Assembly: GCF_014648295.1 (NCBI RefSeq)
Contig: NZ_BMQV01000006.1
Span: 62,001-126,000, forward strand
DNA length: 64,000 bases
Direction of reading: 5' to 3'
DNA from: Shewanella saliphila
Lineage (GTDB): Bacteria > Pseudomonadota > Gammaproteobacteria > Enterobacterales > Shewanellaceae
The stretch's first letter is position 1, and each line of letters begins with the position of its first letter. A program made the position numbers and the translations under genes. The notes beneath the pieces are model-generated. The model searched no databases. It was not told the origin of the DNA and was given only the letters and a program-made list of their open reading frames with translations. This document shows, in pieces, positions 52,919 through 62,561 of this stretch.

Positions 52919-54817
52919 ATGCAGCAAATGAGCAATATCTTACTGAGCAATAGCAGCCAATCTGCTGATGTTAGTTCGAAAAATAATATGCAAGATATTG
53001 AAAATACATCATTCTTGTCTGCATTCTCTCAAGCTAATGAATCGAGTGAACCAGTAAAAAACAGCGGTGTTAAAGCTGTGGATACAAATGTCGAAGTGCC
53101 AATATACGATGCCGATATCGAAAAAGAACTCAATAAAACGGCTGAACAACTTGCTGATGAAAATGCTGACGCGGATATGATTTTTGCCCAACTCACCATG
53201 GCTGACTCATTAGGTAAACGTCACTCGGGTGGCGGAAACGAATTGCCGCTTATCGATAAACACGGTGTATACGTTGAACAAGACTCTCAATTAGAGCCGG
53301 TTATTGACGCACCAAGCTCTGTCTCTTCTACCGCTGTACCTGTTACGGATAATTCATTCGAACTCGAGCAAATTAGCTTCGATTCTATTGAGTTTGAAGG
53401 CGAACTATTTACCAATACGATTGACCTTGCACCGCAGCTTAGCTCGTCAAAAGAGGTGGTGGCGCAACTGAGTGAACAAGAGCTCAGTGGTTTAATGGCC
53501 TTTAGTCATTTATCTGCAAAAGAATTGCAGGTATTAGATCGTGAGCAGTTAAGTGCAATCATTAAGGACTTTAATTTACAGGCCCCAGTGGTCGATGAGT
53601 CAATTTTGGCGATGGCAGATATTGACTTTAAATTAGATGAGGCTGAAGAGGTATCACTGCAACTACTGAATAGTGACGAGCAAAGCGAAATAGACAAAGC
53701 GCTTGGCGTCTCTATGTTTGAGCAAGTCAAACCTAACAATATGCAGGCAACGACAGCCTCACAGGCTATTACTGATGATATCGATGGAATTGACTTTACA
53801 AAGACCACGGTTACTGCAGAAGAAATAAAGTCTAAAACTGCTTCGCTCGCTGCGGGTGATGCTGATGTTGAAACCGCTAAATCGGCCCCTGATACTATTG
53901 ATTTTACAACGGTGACAACAGCAACTACCGATAGTGTCGATACGGATGATATTGATGTTACCTTGACGCAGTCTATTTCTGCGCTAAACGCATCGCCATC
54001 TTCAAATGCTGCTTCAGTGTCAACACTTGGCGCAGAATCTTCAGCCTCTAAAGTTGACTTACAATCCTCGAGCGCTTGGGCTGCTGACGCTAAATCAATT
54101 TTAGGCGATAAAACCCGTATTGATGGCAACATTCAAGCCGATCCTGCTAACAGTAAAGTATTGGCAAAGGCTGAGTTTTCTGTGGTACTCGACTCGGTCG
54201 CCTCAAAAGTGTCAGCAAATGAGTTAAGTCACACTGCCAGCGTTACTACAAGTGGCTTAGACTTTATGTCAGAAACCGCTGAAACAGATACCAAAGCGTT
54301 GCAAAACCAAAGCAGTTTTACCCCAGCTCACAAGAGTGAGGTACCGCAGTTTCAACTATCGTTAAGGCCGCAAACTCAGGCCGATGCCGGCACGCAAATG
54401 CAGGAAATGATCCAGAAGTTTTCTCCAGTAATGAAGCAGCAGCTAGTCACTATGGTCAGTAATGGTATTCAACAGGCCGAAATCCGCCTTGATCCACCAG
54501 AGCTAGGTCATCTTACGGTGAAGATTCAAATCCAGGGTGACCAAACCCAGGTGCAGTTTAACGTTGCACAATCACAAACTCGTGACTTAGTTGAACAAGC
54601 GATTCCTCGTTTACGTGACATGTTAGCCAGTGAAGGATTACAACTGACCGATAGTCATGTATCCCAAGGTGGCGACGGGCGAGAGCAACAGCAAGGACAA
54701 AGTGGACAACAGGGCACTGCCGCAGACGGCCAATTGGATGAAATAGCAGCACAAGAAGTGAACTTGATGACAAATTCGTCAAGGAGTTTACATTCTGCTA
54801 TAGATTATTATGCTTAA
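52919..54817 (+). CDS. fliK: FliK, hook-length ruler and export switch
   Basis: A 632-residue protein. The N-terminal 480 residues are Ser/Thr/Asp/Glu-rich and disordered, as expected of the ruler; residues about 490-585 are the conserved Flg_hook domain with MVSNGIQQAEIRLDPPELGHLTVKIQIQGDQTQVQFNVAQSQTRDLVEQAIPRLRDMLASEGL. Longer than enteric FliK (about 405), as common in Vibrio and Shewanella. GTGGAG upstream of ATG 52919 marks the start. Confidence 0.93.
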   Translation: MQQMSNILLSNSSQSADVSSKNNMQDIENTSFLSAFSQANESSEPVKNSGVKAVDTNVEVPIYDADIEKELNKTAEQLADENADADMIFAQLTMADSLGKRHSGGGNELPLIDKHGVYVEQDSQLEPVIDAPSSVSSTAVPVTDNSFELEQISFDSIEFEGELFTNTIDLAPQLSSSKEVVAQLSEQELSGLMAFSHLSAKELQVLDREQLSAIIKDFNLQAPVVDESILAMADIDFKLDEAEEVSLQLLNSDEQSEIDKALGVSMFEQVKPNNMQATTASQAITDDIDGIDFTKTTVTAEEIKSKTASLAAGDADVETAKSAPDTIDFTTVTTATTDSVDTDDIDVTLTQSISALNASPSSNAASVSTLGAESSASKVDLQSSSAWAADAKSILGDKTRIDGNIQADPANSKVLAKAEFSVVLDSVASKVSANELSHTASVTTSGLDFMSETAETDTKALQNQSSFTPAHKSEVPQFQLSLRPQTQADAGTQMQEMIQKFSPVMKQQLVTMVSNGIQQAEIRLDPPELGHLTVKIQIQGDQTQVQFNVAQSQTRDLVEQAIPRLRDMLASEGLQLTDSHVSQGGDGREQQQGQSGQQGTAADGQLDEIAAQEVNLMTNSSRSLHSAIDYYA

Positions 54818-54908
54818 GCAGGTAACCTATAGAGATTATATGACTTTTTATAACAATGGTTGATTGAGTTTGTCATCATATTGATCACGTTGTTGATTGG
54901 GGACCATC

Positions 54909-55430
54909 ATGGCTGAAGAAGAATTAGAGTTACAAGATGCCGCAGAGGGTGGCAAAAAGAAAAACAAACTGGTGCTGTTTGGCGGCATTGGTTTAGTGGT
55001 GCTGTTATTAGCGGGTGGTGCAGCGTGGTTTTTTATGGGTTCAGACGAACCGGCCGCCGCAGCAAACCCTAACGCGCCTGAGGCTCAAGCCGCTGAGCCT
55101 GAAGAGATGGCTCAAGCCGATTACGTTGGCATGCCAAGACCATTTCTATTTAATCTCCCCGGTGTTGACCGTGCGCGTTTAGTTGAAATTAAAGTACAGC
55201 TTATGGTGCGCGGTGAAGATGACAGTGTGCTAACTAAAAAACATATTCCTTTAATTGAAGATGCATTATTGACTACGTTTAGCGGTGCAGATGTGCAAAA
55301 GCTCAGCACCCAAGCCGGTAAAGATGAGCTTCGTCAACTCGCATTGCTCAATGTACAAAATACGCTGCAACCAATAACAGGTAAAAAAGTGGTCGAAAAG
55401 GTCCTGTTTACTGGTTTTGTTATGCAATAA
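54909..55430 (+). CDS. fliL: FliL, stator-associated inner-membrane protein
   Basis: A 173-residue single-pass protein. Acidic then basic start (GGKKKNK), TM near residues 20-40 (LVLFGGIGLVVLLLAGGAAWFFM), an Ala/Glu-rich linker, then a periplasmic stomatin-like domain with PFLFNLPGVDRARLVEIKVQLMVRG and a C-terminal KKVVEKVLFTGFVMQ. It forms rings round the stator. The frame is open from a TTG at 54897, but ATG 54909 after GGGGA is preferred. Confidence 0.93.
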   Translation: MAEEELELQDAAEGGKKKNKLVLFGGIGLVVLLLAGGAAWFFMGSDEPAAAANPNAPEAQAAEPEEMAQADYVGMPRPFLFNLPGVDRARLVEIKVQLMVRGEDDSVLTKKHIPLIEDALLTTFSGADVQKLSTQAGKDELRQLALLNVQNTLQPITGKKVVEKVLFTGFVMQ

Positions 55431-55459
55431 CCCAATGCATTAACTGCTAAGGCCACGAT

Positions 55460-56488
55460 GTGAGTGATTTATTAAGCCAAGATGAAATCGATGCGCTACT
55501 ACATGGAGTAGACGATGTCGATGAGGATGATATTGAGGAGAGCAGTGAAGATGCTCGCTCATATGACTTTTCGTCTCAAGACAGAATTGTGCGTGGCCGT
55601 ATGCCCACGCTTGAAATCGTCAACGAACGTTTTGCACGTCATCTTCGTATAAGCATGTTTAACATGATGCGCCGTGCGGCTGAAGTGTCAATTAATGGCG
55701 TGCAAATGCTTAAGTTTGGCGAGTACGTACACACGCTATTTGTACCAACGAGTTTGAATATGGTGCGTTTTAGCCCATTAAAAGGCACTGCACTTATCAC
55801 CATGGAAGCACGTTTAGTGTTTATATTGGTGGATAACTTCTTTGGTGGCGATGGTCGATTCCATGCCAAAATTGAAGGCCGTGAATTTACCCCAACAGAA
55901 CGCCGAATTGTGCAGTTGTTGTTAAAGATTATTTTTGAAGATTATAAAGACGCTTGGGCACCAGTAATGGATGTCGAGTTTGAATACCTTGACTCAGAAG
56001 TTAACCCTGCAATGGCCAACATTGTCAGCCCGACGGAAGTGGTGGTGATTAACTCATTCCACATTGAAGTTGATGGCGGCGGCGGTGATTTTCACATCAC
56101 TATGCCTTATTCGATGATTGAGCCAATTCGTGAACTGCTCGATGCTGGTGTACAAAGTGATAAACAAGATACTGATATGCGCTGGTCACAAGCGTTACGT
56201 GATGAAATCATGGATGTTCAAGTCGGCTTTGATGCCAACATTGTTGAGCATGAAGTCACGTTGCGTGATGTGATGGGGTTTAAAGCCGGTGATATTATTC
56301 CGATAGACCTGCCAGAGCATATTATGATGCGAATTGAAGACTTACCCACTTATCGTTGTAAGTTAGGCAAGTCACGAGATAATTTAGCATTAAAAATCAG
56401 TGAAAAAATAGCTAGACCTGAAACGGTTAAATCAGAATTACAACTGGTAACACGTAAAGGTAAATCTCGTGATATTTCAGATTTATAA
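55460..56488 (+). CDS. fliM: FliM, motor switch protein
   Basis: A 342-residue C-ring protein. It begins with the CheY-P-binding peptide LLSQDEIDALLHG, has the middle CheC-like domain with RHLRISMFNMMRRAAEVSINGVQMLKFGEY and FGGDGRFHAKIEGREFTPTERRIV, and a C-terminal SpoA domain (GDIIPIDLPEHIMMRIEDLPTYRCKLG). Starts with GTG, AAGG upstream. FliN follows. Confidence 0.96.
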   Translation: MSDLLSQDEIDALLHGVDDVDEDDIEESSEDARSYDFSSQDRIVRGRMPTLEIVNERFARHLRISMFNMMRRAAEVSINGVQMLKFGEYVHTLFVPTSLNMVRFSPLKGTALITMEARLVFILVDNFFGGDGRFHAKIEGREFTPTERRIVQLLLKIIFEDYKDAWAPVMDVEFEYLDSEVNPAMANIVSPTEVVVINSFHIEVDGGGGDFHITMPYSMIEPIRELLDAGVQSDKQDTDMRWSQALRDEIMDVQVGFDANIVEHEVTLRDVMGFKAGDIIPIDLPEHIMMRIEDLPTYRCKLGKSRDNLALKISEKIARPETVKSELQLVTRKGKSRDISDL

Positions 56489-56498
56489 GGTGATGTAA

Positions 56499-56882
56499 AT
56501 GAGCACAGAAGATACTGGTGATGATTGGGCTGCAGCAATGGCTGAGCAAGCGTTAGAAGAAGCGCAACAAGTTGAACTCGATGAGTTAGTTGACGATTCT
56601 AAACCGATAACCAAAGAAGAAGCCGCTAAACTCGACTCCATCCTTGATATCCCGGTGACGATTTCAATGGAAGTGGGTCGCAGTTTTATCAGCATTCGTA
56701 ATTTACTGCAGTTAAACCAGGGCTCGGTAGTTGAACTTGACCGTGTTGCCGGTGAGCCACTTGATGTGATGGTTAATGGTACCTTGATTGCTCATGGTGA
56801 AGTGGTCGTGGTTAACGATAAATTTGGTATTCGTTTAACTGATGTGATTAGCCAAACTGAACGCATTAAAAAGCTCAAGTAA
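56499..56882 (+). CDS. fliN: FliN, motor switch protein
   Basis: A 127-residue C-ring protein. An acidic, helical N-terminal 45 residues precedes the SpoA domain LDSILDIPVTISMEVGRSFISIRNLLQLNQGSVVELDRVAGEPLDVMVNGTLIAHGEVVVVNDKFGIRLTDVIS. With FliM it forms the base of the C ring and docks FliH. Confidence 0.96.
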   Translation: MSTEDTGDDWAAAMAEQALEEAQQVELDELVDDSKPITKEEAAKLDSILDIPVTISMEVGRSFISIRNLLQLNQGSVVELDRVAGEPLDVMVNGTLIAHGEVVVVNDKFGIRLTDVISQTERIKKLK

Positions 56883-56915
56883 TCTTTTTAATCGACAACA
56901 ATACAAGGGATTACC

Positions 56916-57326
56916 GTGGCGAATATGATTTCAATGCTCAGTGTGATGGCCCAAGCATTGACCGATGTCGATGCGGCTAACTCAACCACTACGGCAGTAC
57001 TTACCCGCACTTCTGAGGCGTCAAACACCGCCACCTTAGCCAATATGGTTGGCGGGTTAATTGTGGTGCTCGCCCTCATTTTTGTTTTAGCCTACATTGT
57101 TAAGCGGTTAAATCTTGTCCCCTCAAACGGCGGAGTGATTAAAAGCCTCGCGGTAACCCCTATTGGCCAACGTGAAAAAGTGGTGTTGATTGAGGTGAAC
57201 GGTCAACAATATTTACTCGGTGTGACTTCGCAGCAAATCAGCCTAATTGATAAATTGGACACTCAAGTTGACGTGCCAACCACCTCATTTGCCAGCCGTC
57301 TTAAACAAGCCAAGGAACAGCAATAA
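56916..57326 (+). CDS. fliO: FliO, export-gate assembly protein
   Basis: A 136-residue single-pass membrane protein. TM near residues 46-66 ([19 protein letters not shown]), then a cytosolic domain with [41 protein letters not shown], typical of FliO. It helps FliP assemble. Starts with GTG; its stop overlaps the fliP start (TAATG). Confidence 0.92.
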   Translation: MANMISMLSVMAQALTDVDAANSTTTAVLTRTSEASNTATLANMVGGLIVVLALIFVLAYIVKRLNLVPSNGGVIKSLAVTPIGQREKVVLIEVNGQQYLLGVTSQQISLIDKLDTQVDVPTTSFASRLKQAKEQQ

Positions 57327-58087
57327 TGAATAAATGCACCAGTTTATTGGTGATCACCCTCATGGCCATGGTGGCAATGTTATTTGCGCCTGAGGTATTG
57401 GCACAAGACGGTGTACTGCCTGCGGTGACAGTAACAACAGGCGCTGATGGTTCGACTGAGTATTCGGTCACGTTACAAATCTTGTTGCTGATGACCGCAA
57501 TGAGCTTTATCCCTGCCATGGTGATAATGCTGACGTCGTTTACGCGTATTATTGTGGTGTTGTCAATATTACGTCAGGCGTTAGGGTTGCAGCAAACTCC
57601 ATCAAATCAGGTGCTTATTGGTATCAGTTTGTTTATGACGTTTTTTATTATGGCGCCAGTATTTGATAAAATTTATGTCGAAGCTGTTGAGCCTTATGTT
57701 AATGAAACCATGACTCTGACCCAAGCCTATGATGTAGGTAAAGAGCCGATTAAAACCTTTATGCTGTCGCAAGTTCGCACCACAGATTTACAAACCTTTA
57801 TTGAAATATCGGGTTATAAAGACATTCAATCTCCTGAGCAAGCGCCGATGAGCGTGGTGATTCCCGCGTTTATTACCAGTGAGCTAAAAACCGCTTTCCA
57901 AATAGGCTTTATGTTATTTGTGCCATTTTTAGTGCTTGATTTAGTGGTCGCCAGTATTTTGATGGCTATGGGTATGATGATGCTGTCGCCGATGATCGTG
58001 TCGCTACCGTTTAAGATAATGTTATTCGTGTTAGTTGATGGTTGGGGCCTAGTGATGGGCACACTAGCCAATAGTTTCGGAATATAA
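57326..58087 (+). CDS. fliP: FliP, core export-gate membrane protein
   Basis: A 253-residue protein with a cleavable signal ([14 protein letters not shown]), four TM helices, and the FliP signatures [31 protein letters not shown] and [34 protein letters not shown]. Five copies make the gate with FliQ and FliR. Normal length and place. Confidence 0.96.
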   Translation: MNKCTSLLVITLMAMVAMLFAPEVLAQDGVLPAVTVTTGADGSTEYSVTLQILLLMTAMSFIPAMVIMLTSFTRIIVVLSILRQALGLQQTPSNQVLIGISLFMTFFIMAPVFDKIYVEAVEPYVNETMTLTQAYDVGKEPIKTFMLSQVRTTDLQTFIEISGYKDIQSPEQAPMSVVIPAFITSELKTAFQIGFMLFVPFLVLDLVVASILMAMGMMMLSPMIVSLPFKIMLFVLVDGWGLVMGTLANSFGI

Positions 58088-58099
58088 GGCCGGGTATTT

Positions 58100-58369
58100 A
58101 TGTCTCCTGAATCGCTCATTGATATCTTTCGAGAAGCACTATCAGTTATTGTTCTGATCGTGTCAGCGATTATTTTACCCGGCTTATTTATTGGTTTAAT
58201 TGTGGCAGTATTCCAGGCGGCTACCTCGATTAACGAACAAACCTTAAGCTTTTTACCTCGCTTGTTGATGACCTTATTTGCCTTAATGTTTTTAGGGCAT
58301 TGGTTGGTGCAAACCATGATGGACTTCTTTATTGAAATGGTGAATCTCATTCCCATGGTGATAGGGTAA
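58100..58369 (+). CDS. fliQ: FliQ, export-gate membrane protein
   Basis: An 89-residue two-helix protein: FREALSVIVLIVSAIILPGLFIGLIVAVFQAATSINEQTLSFLPRLLMTLFALMFLGHWLVQTMMDFF. The ATSINEQTLSFLPR loop is the family hallmark. It follows fliP by 12 bases and fliR by three. Confidence 0.95.
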   Translation: MSPESLIDIFREALSVIVLIVSAIILPGLFIGLIVAVFQAATSINEQTLSFLPRLLMTLFALMFLGHWLVQTMMDFFIEMVNLIPMVIG

Positions 58370-58372
58370 ATC

Positions 58373-59176
58373 ATGGATATTTTGTTTGATGAAATCAGTC
58401 AAACAATTGCCGCATACCTGCTGCCGTTCTTTCGTATTTCGTCAATGTTAATGGTGATGGCGGTATTTGGCGCTAACACCACTCCCTCTAGAGTTAGACT
58501 GTTATTAGCGGTGGCCATTACCATGGCTGTTGCGCCTGTTTTGCCGCCCATGGATAGCATCGAACTGATGGCATTTAGCTCGGTGTTTGTTATTGCGCAG
58601 CAAATCCTAATAGGTGTAACGATGGGGTTTATCACCTTAATGGTGATGCAAACCTTTGTACTGACAGGGCAAATTATTGGTATGCAAACCAGTTTAGGTT
58701 TTGCTTCAATGGTCGACCCTGGCTCTGGTGAGCAAACGCCAGTAGTGAGTAACTTCTTTTTATTATTAACGACGTTAATCTTTTTAGCCGTTGATGGCCA
58801 TTTACTGATGTTTAGAATGCTGGTGGCCAGTTTTGAAACCATTCCAGTGTCAACCCAAGGTATAGCGATTGAAAATTATCGCGCTTTGGCTGAGTGGGGC
58901 AGTTTTATGTTTGGCTCGGCATTGACCATGTCGATTTCTGCGATTGTAGCCTTGTTATTGATTAACTTATCGTTTGGTGTGATGACCCGAGCATCACCGC
59001 AGCTCAATATTTTCTCAATCGGCTTCCCTGTGACCATGGTCAGCGGTTTGTTGATTTTATGGTTAACCTTAGGCCCTATCATGGCGCATTTTGATGAAGT
59101 TTGGCAGGCCGCACAGGTACTGATGTGTGATGTATTGCAACTTCAATGTCGAACCGATGCTGTTGTCGTATTTTAA
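58373..59176 (+). CDS. fliR: FliR, export-gate membrane protein
   Basis: A 267-residue multi-pass protein. LLPFFRISSMLMVMAVFGANTTPSRVRLLLAVAI, GVTMGFITLMVMQTFVLTGQIIGMQTSLGFASMVDPGSGEQTPVVSNFF and LNIFSIGFPVTMVSGLLILWL are conserved FliR stretches. A single copy closes the FliPQR cone. flhB starts nine bases downstream. Confidence 0.96.
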   Translation: MDILFDEISQTIAAYLLPFFRISSMLMVMAVFGANTTPSRVRLLLAVAITMAVAPVLPPMDSIELMAFSSVFVIAQQILIGVTMGFITLMVMQTFVLTGQIIGMQTSLGFASMVDPGSGEQTPVVSNFFLLLTTLIFLAVDGHLLMFRMLVASFETIPVSTQGIAIENYRALAEWGSFMFGSALTMSISAIVALLLINLSFGVMTRASPQLNIFSIGFPVTMVSGLLILWLTLGPIMAHFDEVWQAAQVLMCDVLQLQCRTDAVVVF

Positions 59177-59185
59177 GGGGGTTGC

Positions 59186-60319
59186 ATGGCAGAAAATGAT
59201 AGCAGTCAAGAACGCACAGAAGACCCCACCAGTAAACGACTTGAACAAGCGCGTGAAAAGGGTCAAGTCGCTCGCTCAAAAGAGTTAGGCACCGCAGCTG
59301 TATTACTCGCCGCATCGGTAGGCTTTGCAATGACTGGCCCGTCAATTGCCATCAGTCTTTACACCATCATGAAACAAATTTTCACGATGGAGCGCGACCA
59401 AATATTTGATACTAACTCAATGTTTCGTGTTTGGGGCGTGGTCGGCAACGAACTCGCCTGGCCGTTGATTAGCTTTATTGCCTTACTGGCATTGGTGTCG
59501 TTTATTGGCAATGTTGCGTTAGGTGGTATGTCTTTTTCGGTTAAAGCTTTTATGCCTAAAGGCAGTAAACTAAACCCAATGAATGGCTTTAAGCGCATGT
59601 TTGGTACCCAAGCATTAGTCGAGTTAGCCAAAGGTATTGCTAAATTTTCTGTTGTGGCGTTATCTGCTTATTTTTTATTACGTTTTTACTTTTTTGATAT
59701 TTTAACGCTATCAAGCGATCACCTGCCTGGTAATGTATATCACGCGTTAGAACTGCTGGTTTGGATGTTTATTTTACTGTGCAGCTCGATGTTGTTAATT
59801 GTGGTGATTGATGTGCCATTTCAAATTTGGAATCACAATAAACAACTTAAAATGACTAAACAGGAAGTTAAAGACGAGTACAAAGATACTGAAGGTAAGC
59901 CCGAAGTTAAAGGCCGTATTAGGCAATTGCAGCACGAAATGGCCCAGCGGCGGATGATGACAGAAGTGCCGAATGCTGATGTGATTGTGGTTAACCCAGA
60001 GCATTATGCCGTGGCAGTTAAATACGATGTTACTCGTTCATCAGCGCCATTTTTACTCGCCAAAGGCGTGGATGATGTTGCATTTAAAATCCGTGAAATT
60101 GCGCGCGAACATAACGTGGCGATTGTGTCAGCGCCGCCACTTGCAAGGGCGATATACCATACCACCAAGATCGATCAACAAGTGCCAGAAGGTTTATTTA
60201 CCGCGGTTGCGCAAGTGTTAGCCTACGTATTTCAACTTAGGCAATATCAAAAAGGTAAAGGTCGCCGACCTAAGTCCATTCCAATTAATCAACCAATACC
60301 TGACGATTTAAAATACTAA
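59186..60319 (+). CDS. flhB: FlhB, export substrate-specificity switch (NPEH variant)
   Basis: A 377-residue protein. DSSQERTEDPTSKRLEQAREKGQVARSKEL is the usual N-terminus; four TM helices follow, then the cytosolic domain with autocleavage motif NPEH at residues 270-273 (VVNPEHYAVAVKY), where most relatives have NPTH. The Asn-Pro bond needed for cleavage is present. It changes export from rod/hook to filament proteins with FliK. AAGGGGG precedes the ATG. Confidence 0.96.
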   Translation: MAENDSSQERTEDPTSKRLEQAREKGQVARSKELGTAAVLLAASVGFAMTGPSIAISLYTIMKQIFTMERDQIFDTNSMFRVWGVVGNELAWPLISFIALLALVSFIGNVALGGMSFSVKAFMPKGSKLNPMNGFKRMFGTQALVELAKGIAKFSVVALSAYFLLRFYFFDILTLSSDHLPGNVYHALELLVWMFILLCSSMLLIVVIDVPFQIWNHNKQLKMTKQEVKDEYKDTEGKPEVKGRIRQLQHEMAQRRMMTEVPNADVIVVNPEHYAVAVKYDVTRSSAPFLLAKGVDDVAFKIREIAREHNVAIVSAPPLARAIYHTTKIDQQVPEGLFTAVAQVLAYVFQLRQYQKGKGRRPKSIPINQPIPDDLKY

Positions 60320-60348
60320 ATCAGTTAATCGTTGTTGCTTTTCATATA

Positions 60349-60364
60349 TGGCTTAATTTTTGCT
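60349..60364 (+). promoter_or_regulatory. Sigma-54 promoter of flhA-flhF-flhG
   Basis: TGGCTTAATTTTTGCT fits TGG-N9-TGC with correct spacing, 69 bases before flhA. Confidence 0.8.
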
Positions 60365-60432
60365 TCATAGGTTTATTCGCGTCAATTAACAGTCCTTTGA
60401 CGCCGTAGACTGACACAAAGGGTTCCTCTTTT

Positions 60433-62532
60433 ATGGATGCAAAAGCAGCTTTTGGCCAATTTAAACAAATAAGACCTGCCACGTTTAAAGGCGTTGGTAC
60501 GCCATTATTGGTGCTTGCTGCGTTAGGCATGGTGGTATTGCCCATCCCAGCTTTTCTGCTCGATATCTTATTCTCATTCAATATTGCCCTGGCTTTAGTG
60601 GTATTGCTGGTGGCGATTTATACTGACCGCCCACTAGATTTTGCAGCATTTCCTACCGTGCTATTGGTTGCAACGCTGCTGCGATTGGCCTTGAACGTTG
60701 CCTCTACTCGTGTGGTGTTACTTGACGGACATAATGGCGGTGACGCTGCAGGTAAAGTGATTGAGGCCTTTGGTTCGGTGGTTATTGGCGGCAATTATGC
60801 TGTGGGTTTAGTGGTCTTCCTTATTCTGATTATCATTAACTTTGCCGTAGTGACTAAAGGTGCAGGGCGTATTTCAGAAGTGAGCGCCCGCTTTACTCTA
60901 GATGCAATGCCTGGCAAACAAATGGCCATTGATGCCGACTTAAACGCGGGTACTTTAACCCAGGACCAAGCGCGCATTCGCCGTGCCGAAGTGACCCGAG
61001 AGGCTGACTTTTACGGTGCTATGGACGGTGCGTCGAAGTTTGTTAAAGGTGATGCGATTGCCGGTATTATGATCCTTGTGATTAACATACTTGGTGGTTT
61101 TGTTATTGGTATGGTGCAGCATGATCTTGATTTTTCAAGTGCTGTTGAAATTTATACCCTATTAACCATTGGTGATGGTTTAGTTGCGCAAATTCCGGGT
61201 TTGTTACTGTCGATTGCCGCGGCCTTAATGGTTACGCGTCAAAACGAGTCTGGTGACATGGGCCAGATGATGATGAGTCAGATGTTTGACAATCATAAGT
61301 CGTTAGCCATTGCTGCTGGACTGTTATTTATCATGGGGGTTGTGCCTGGCATGCCTCATGTTGCCTTTTTAACCTTCGCTTTTATTACTGCAGGTGCGGC
61401 TTATTTTGTTTACAAACGTAATATGGATAAGAAACAAGCGGCATTAGCTGTGGCGACAAAAGGCCCAGCAGAAACCAAAGATAAAGAGCCAAAAGAACTG
61501 AGCTGGGAAGATGTTCGCCATGTCGATACGATTGGCCTTGAAGTTGGGTATCGGTTGATTCCATTGGTTGATAAGTCGCAAGGCGGTGAATTATTAGGCC
61601 GAATTAAAGGCGTACGTAAAAAATTGTCCCAAGAACTCGGATTTTTAGTGCCAGCAGTGCATATTCGTGACAACCTTGACCTATCGCCTAATGCGTATCG
61701 TATTTCATTGATGGGTGTGGTGGTCGGTGAAGCCGAAGTGAGACATGACTGTGAACTGGCGATTAACCCAGGCCAGGTTTATGGCAAGCTTGATGGTATC
61801 GAAACCCGCGACCCTGCTTTTGGTTTAGAAGCGGTGTGGATCGCACCTGAACAGCGTGAACACGCACAAACCTTAGGTTACACCGTGGTTGATACCGCGA
61901 CTGTCGTCGCGACCCATATTAGTCAGTTGCTAAGTAATAACGCTGCTAAATTGTTGGGCTACGAAGAAGTGCAACAATTAATGGATATGCTCGCTAAGAA
62001 CTCGCCAAAACTCGTGGATGGTTTTGTCCCAGACATTATGCCGTTAGGTTCGGTGGTTAAAGTGATGCAAAACCTACTCAACGAAGGGGTGTCGGTACGT
62101 GACTTACGCACAATTGTACAAACCTTGTTAGAGTATGGCAGTAAGAGTAATGATACCGAAGTACTGACCGCAGCGGTGCGTATTGCCTTAAAACGCATGA
62201 TAGTACAAGAAATCTCAGGGCCAGAATTAGAAATCCCTGTCATAACATTGGCGCCAGAGTTGGAACAGATGTTGCATAAGTCTATGCAGGCGACAGGTGG
62301 AGAAGGGCCAAATATTGAACCCGGCCTCGCAGAACGCATGCAGCAGTCACTTTTAGACGCTGCCCAGAAGCAAGAAATGGTAGGACAACCAGCCATATTA
62401 TTGACATCTGGCATGCTAAGATCCACTTTGTCACGATTTGTTAAATACACTATTCCAAATTTACGGGTGATTTCTTACCAAGAAATTCCCGATGAGAAAC
62501 AAATCAGGATTGTTTCTGCTGTAGGTCAATAG
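60433..62532 (+). CDS. flhA: FlhA, export-gate nonameric ring protein
   Basis: A 699-residue protein. Eight TM helices in the first 330 residues, with the FHIPEP-type stretch SARFTLDAMPGKQMAIDADLNAGTLTQDQARIRRAEV, and a cytosolic domain (DTIGLEVGYRLIPLVDKSQGGELLGRIKGVRKKLSQELGFLVP) that binds chaperone-cargo pairs. Ends VISYQEIPDEKQIRIVSAVGQ. Normal length; heads a new operon with flhF and flhG. Confidence 0.97.
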   Translation: MDAKAAFGQFKQIRPATFKGVGTPLLVLAALGMVVLPIPAFLLDILFSFNIALALVVLLVAIYTDRPLDFAAFPTVLLVATLLRLALNVASTRVVLLDGHNGGDAAGKVIEAFGSVVIGGNYAVGLVVFLILIIINFAVVTKGAGRISEVSARFTLDAMPGKQMAIDADLNAGTLTQDQARIRRAEVTREADFYGAMDGASKFVKGDAIAGIMILVINILGGFVIGMVQHDLDFSSAVEIYTLLTIGDGLVAQIPGLLLSIAAALMVTRQNESGDMGQMMMSQMFDNHKSLAIAAGLLFIMGVVPGMPHVAFLTFAFITAGAAYFVYKRNMDKKQAALAVATKGPAETKDKEPKELSWEDVRHVDTIGLEVGYRLIPLVDKSQGGELLGRIKGVRKKLSQELGFLVPAVHIRDNLDLSPNAYRISLMGVVVGEAEVRHDCELAINPGQVYGKLDGIETRDPAFGLEAVWIAPEQREHAQTLGYTVVDTATVVATHISQLLSNNAAKLLGYEEVQQLMDMLAKNSPKLVDGFVPDIMPLGSVVKVMQNLLNEGVSVRDLRTIVQTLLEYGSKSNDTEVLTAAVRIALKRMIVQEISGPELEIPVITLAPELEQMLHKSMQATGGEGPNIEPGLAERMQQSLLDAAQKQEMVGQPAILLTSGMLRSTLSRFVKYTIPNLRVISYQEIPDEKQIRIVSAVGQ

Positions 62533-62561
62533 TGATAATGTCAGTTTAAAGAGGTGCGTAC

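Noticed and set aside
53506-54132. 208-residue minus-strand frame inside fliK
   Set aside because: Ser/Thr/Val-rich mirror of the acidic FliK repeats; no independent support. The 181-residue frame at 47283-47828 (fliF) and the 182-residue frame at 57826-58374 (fliP-fliQ) are rejected for the same reason.
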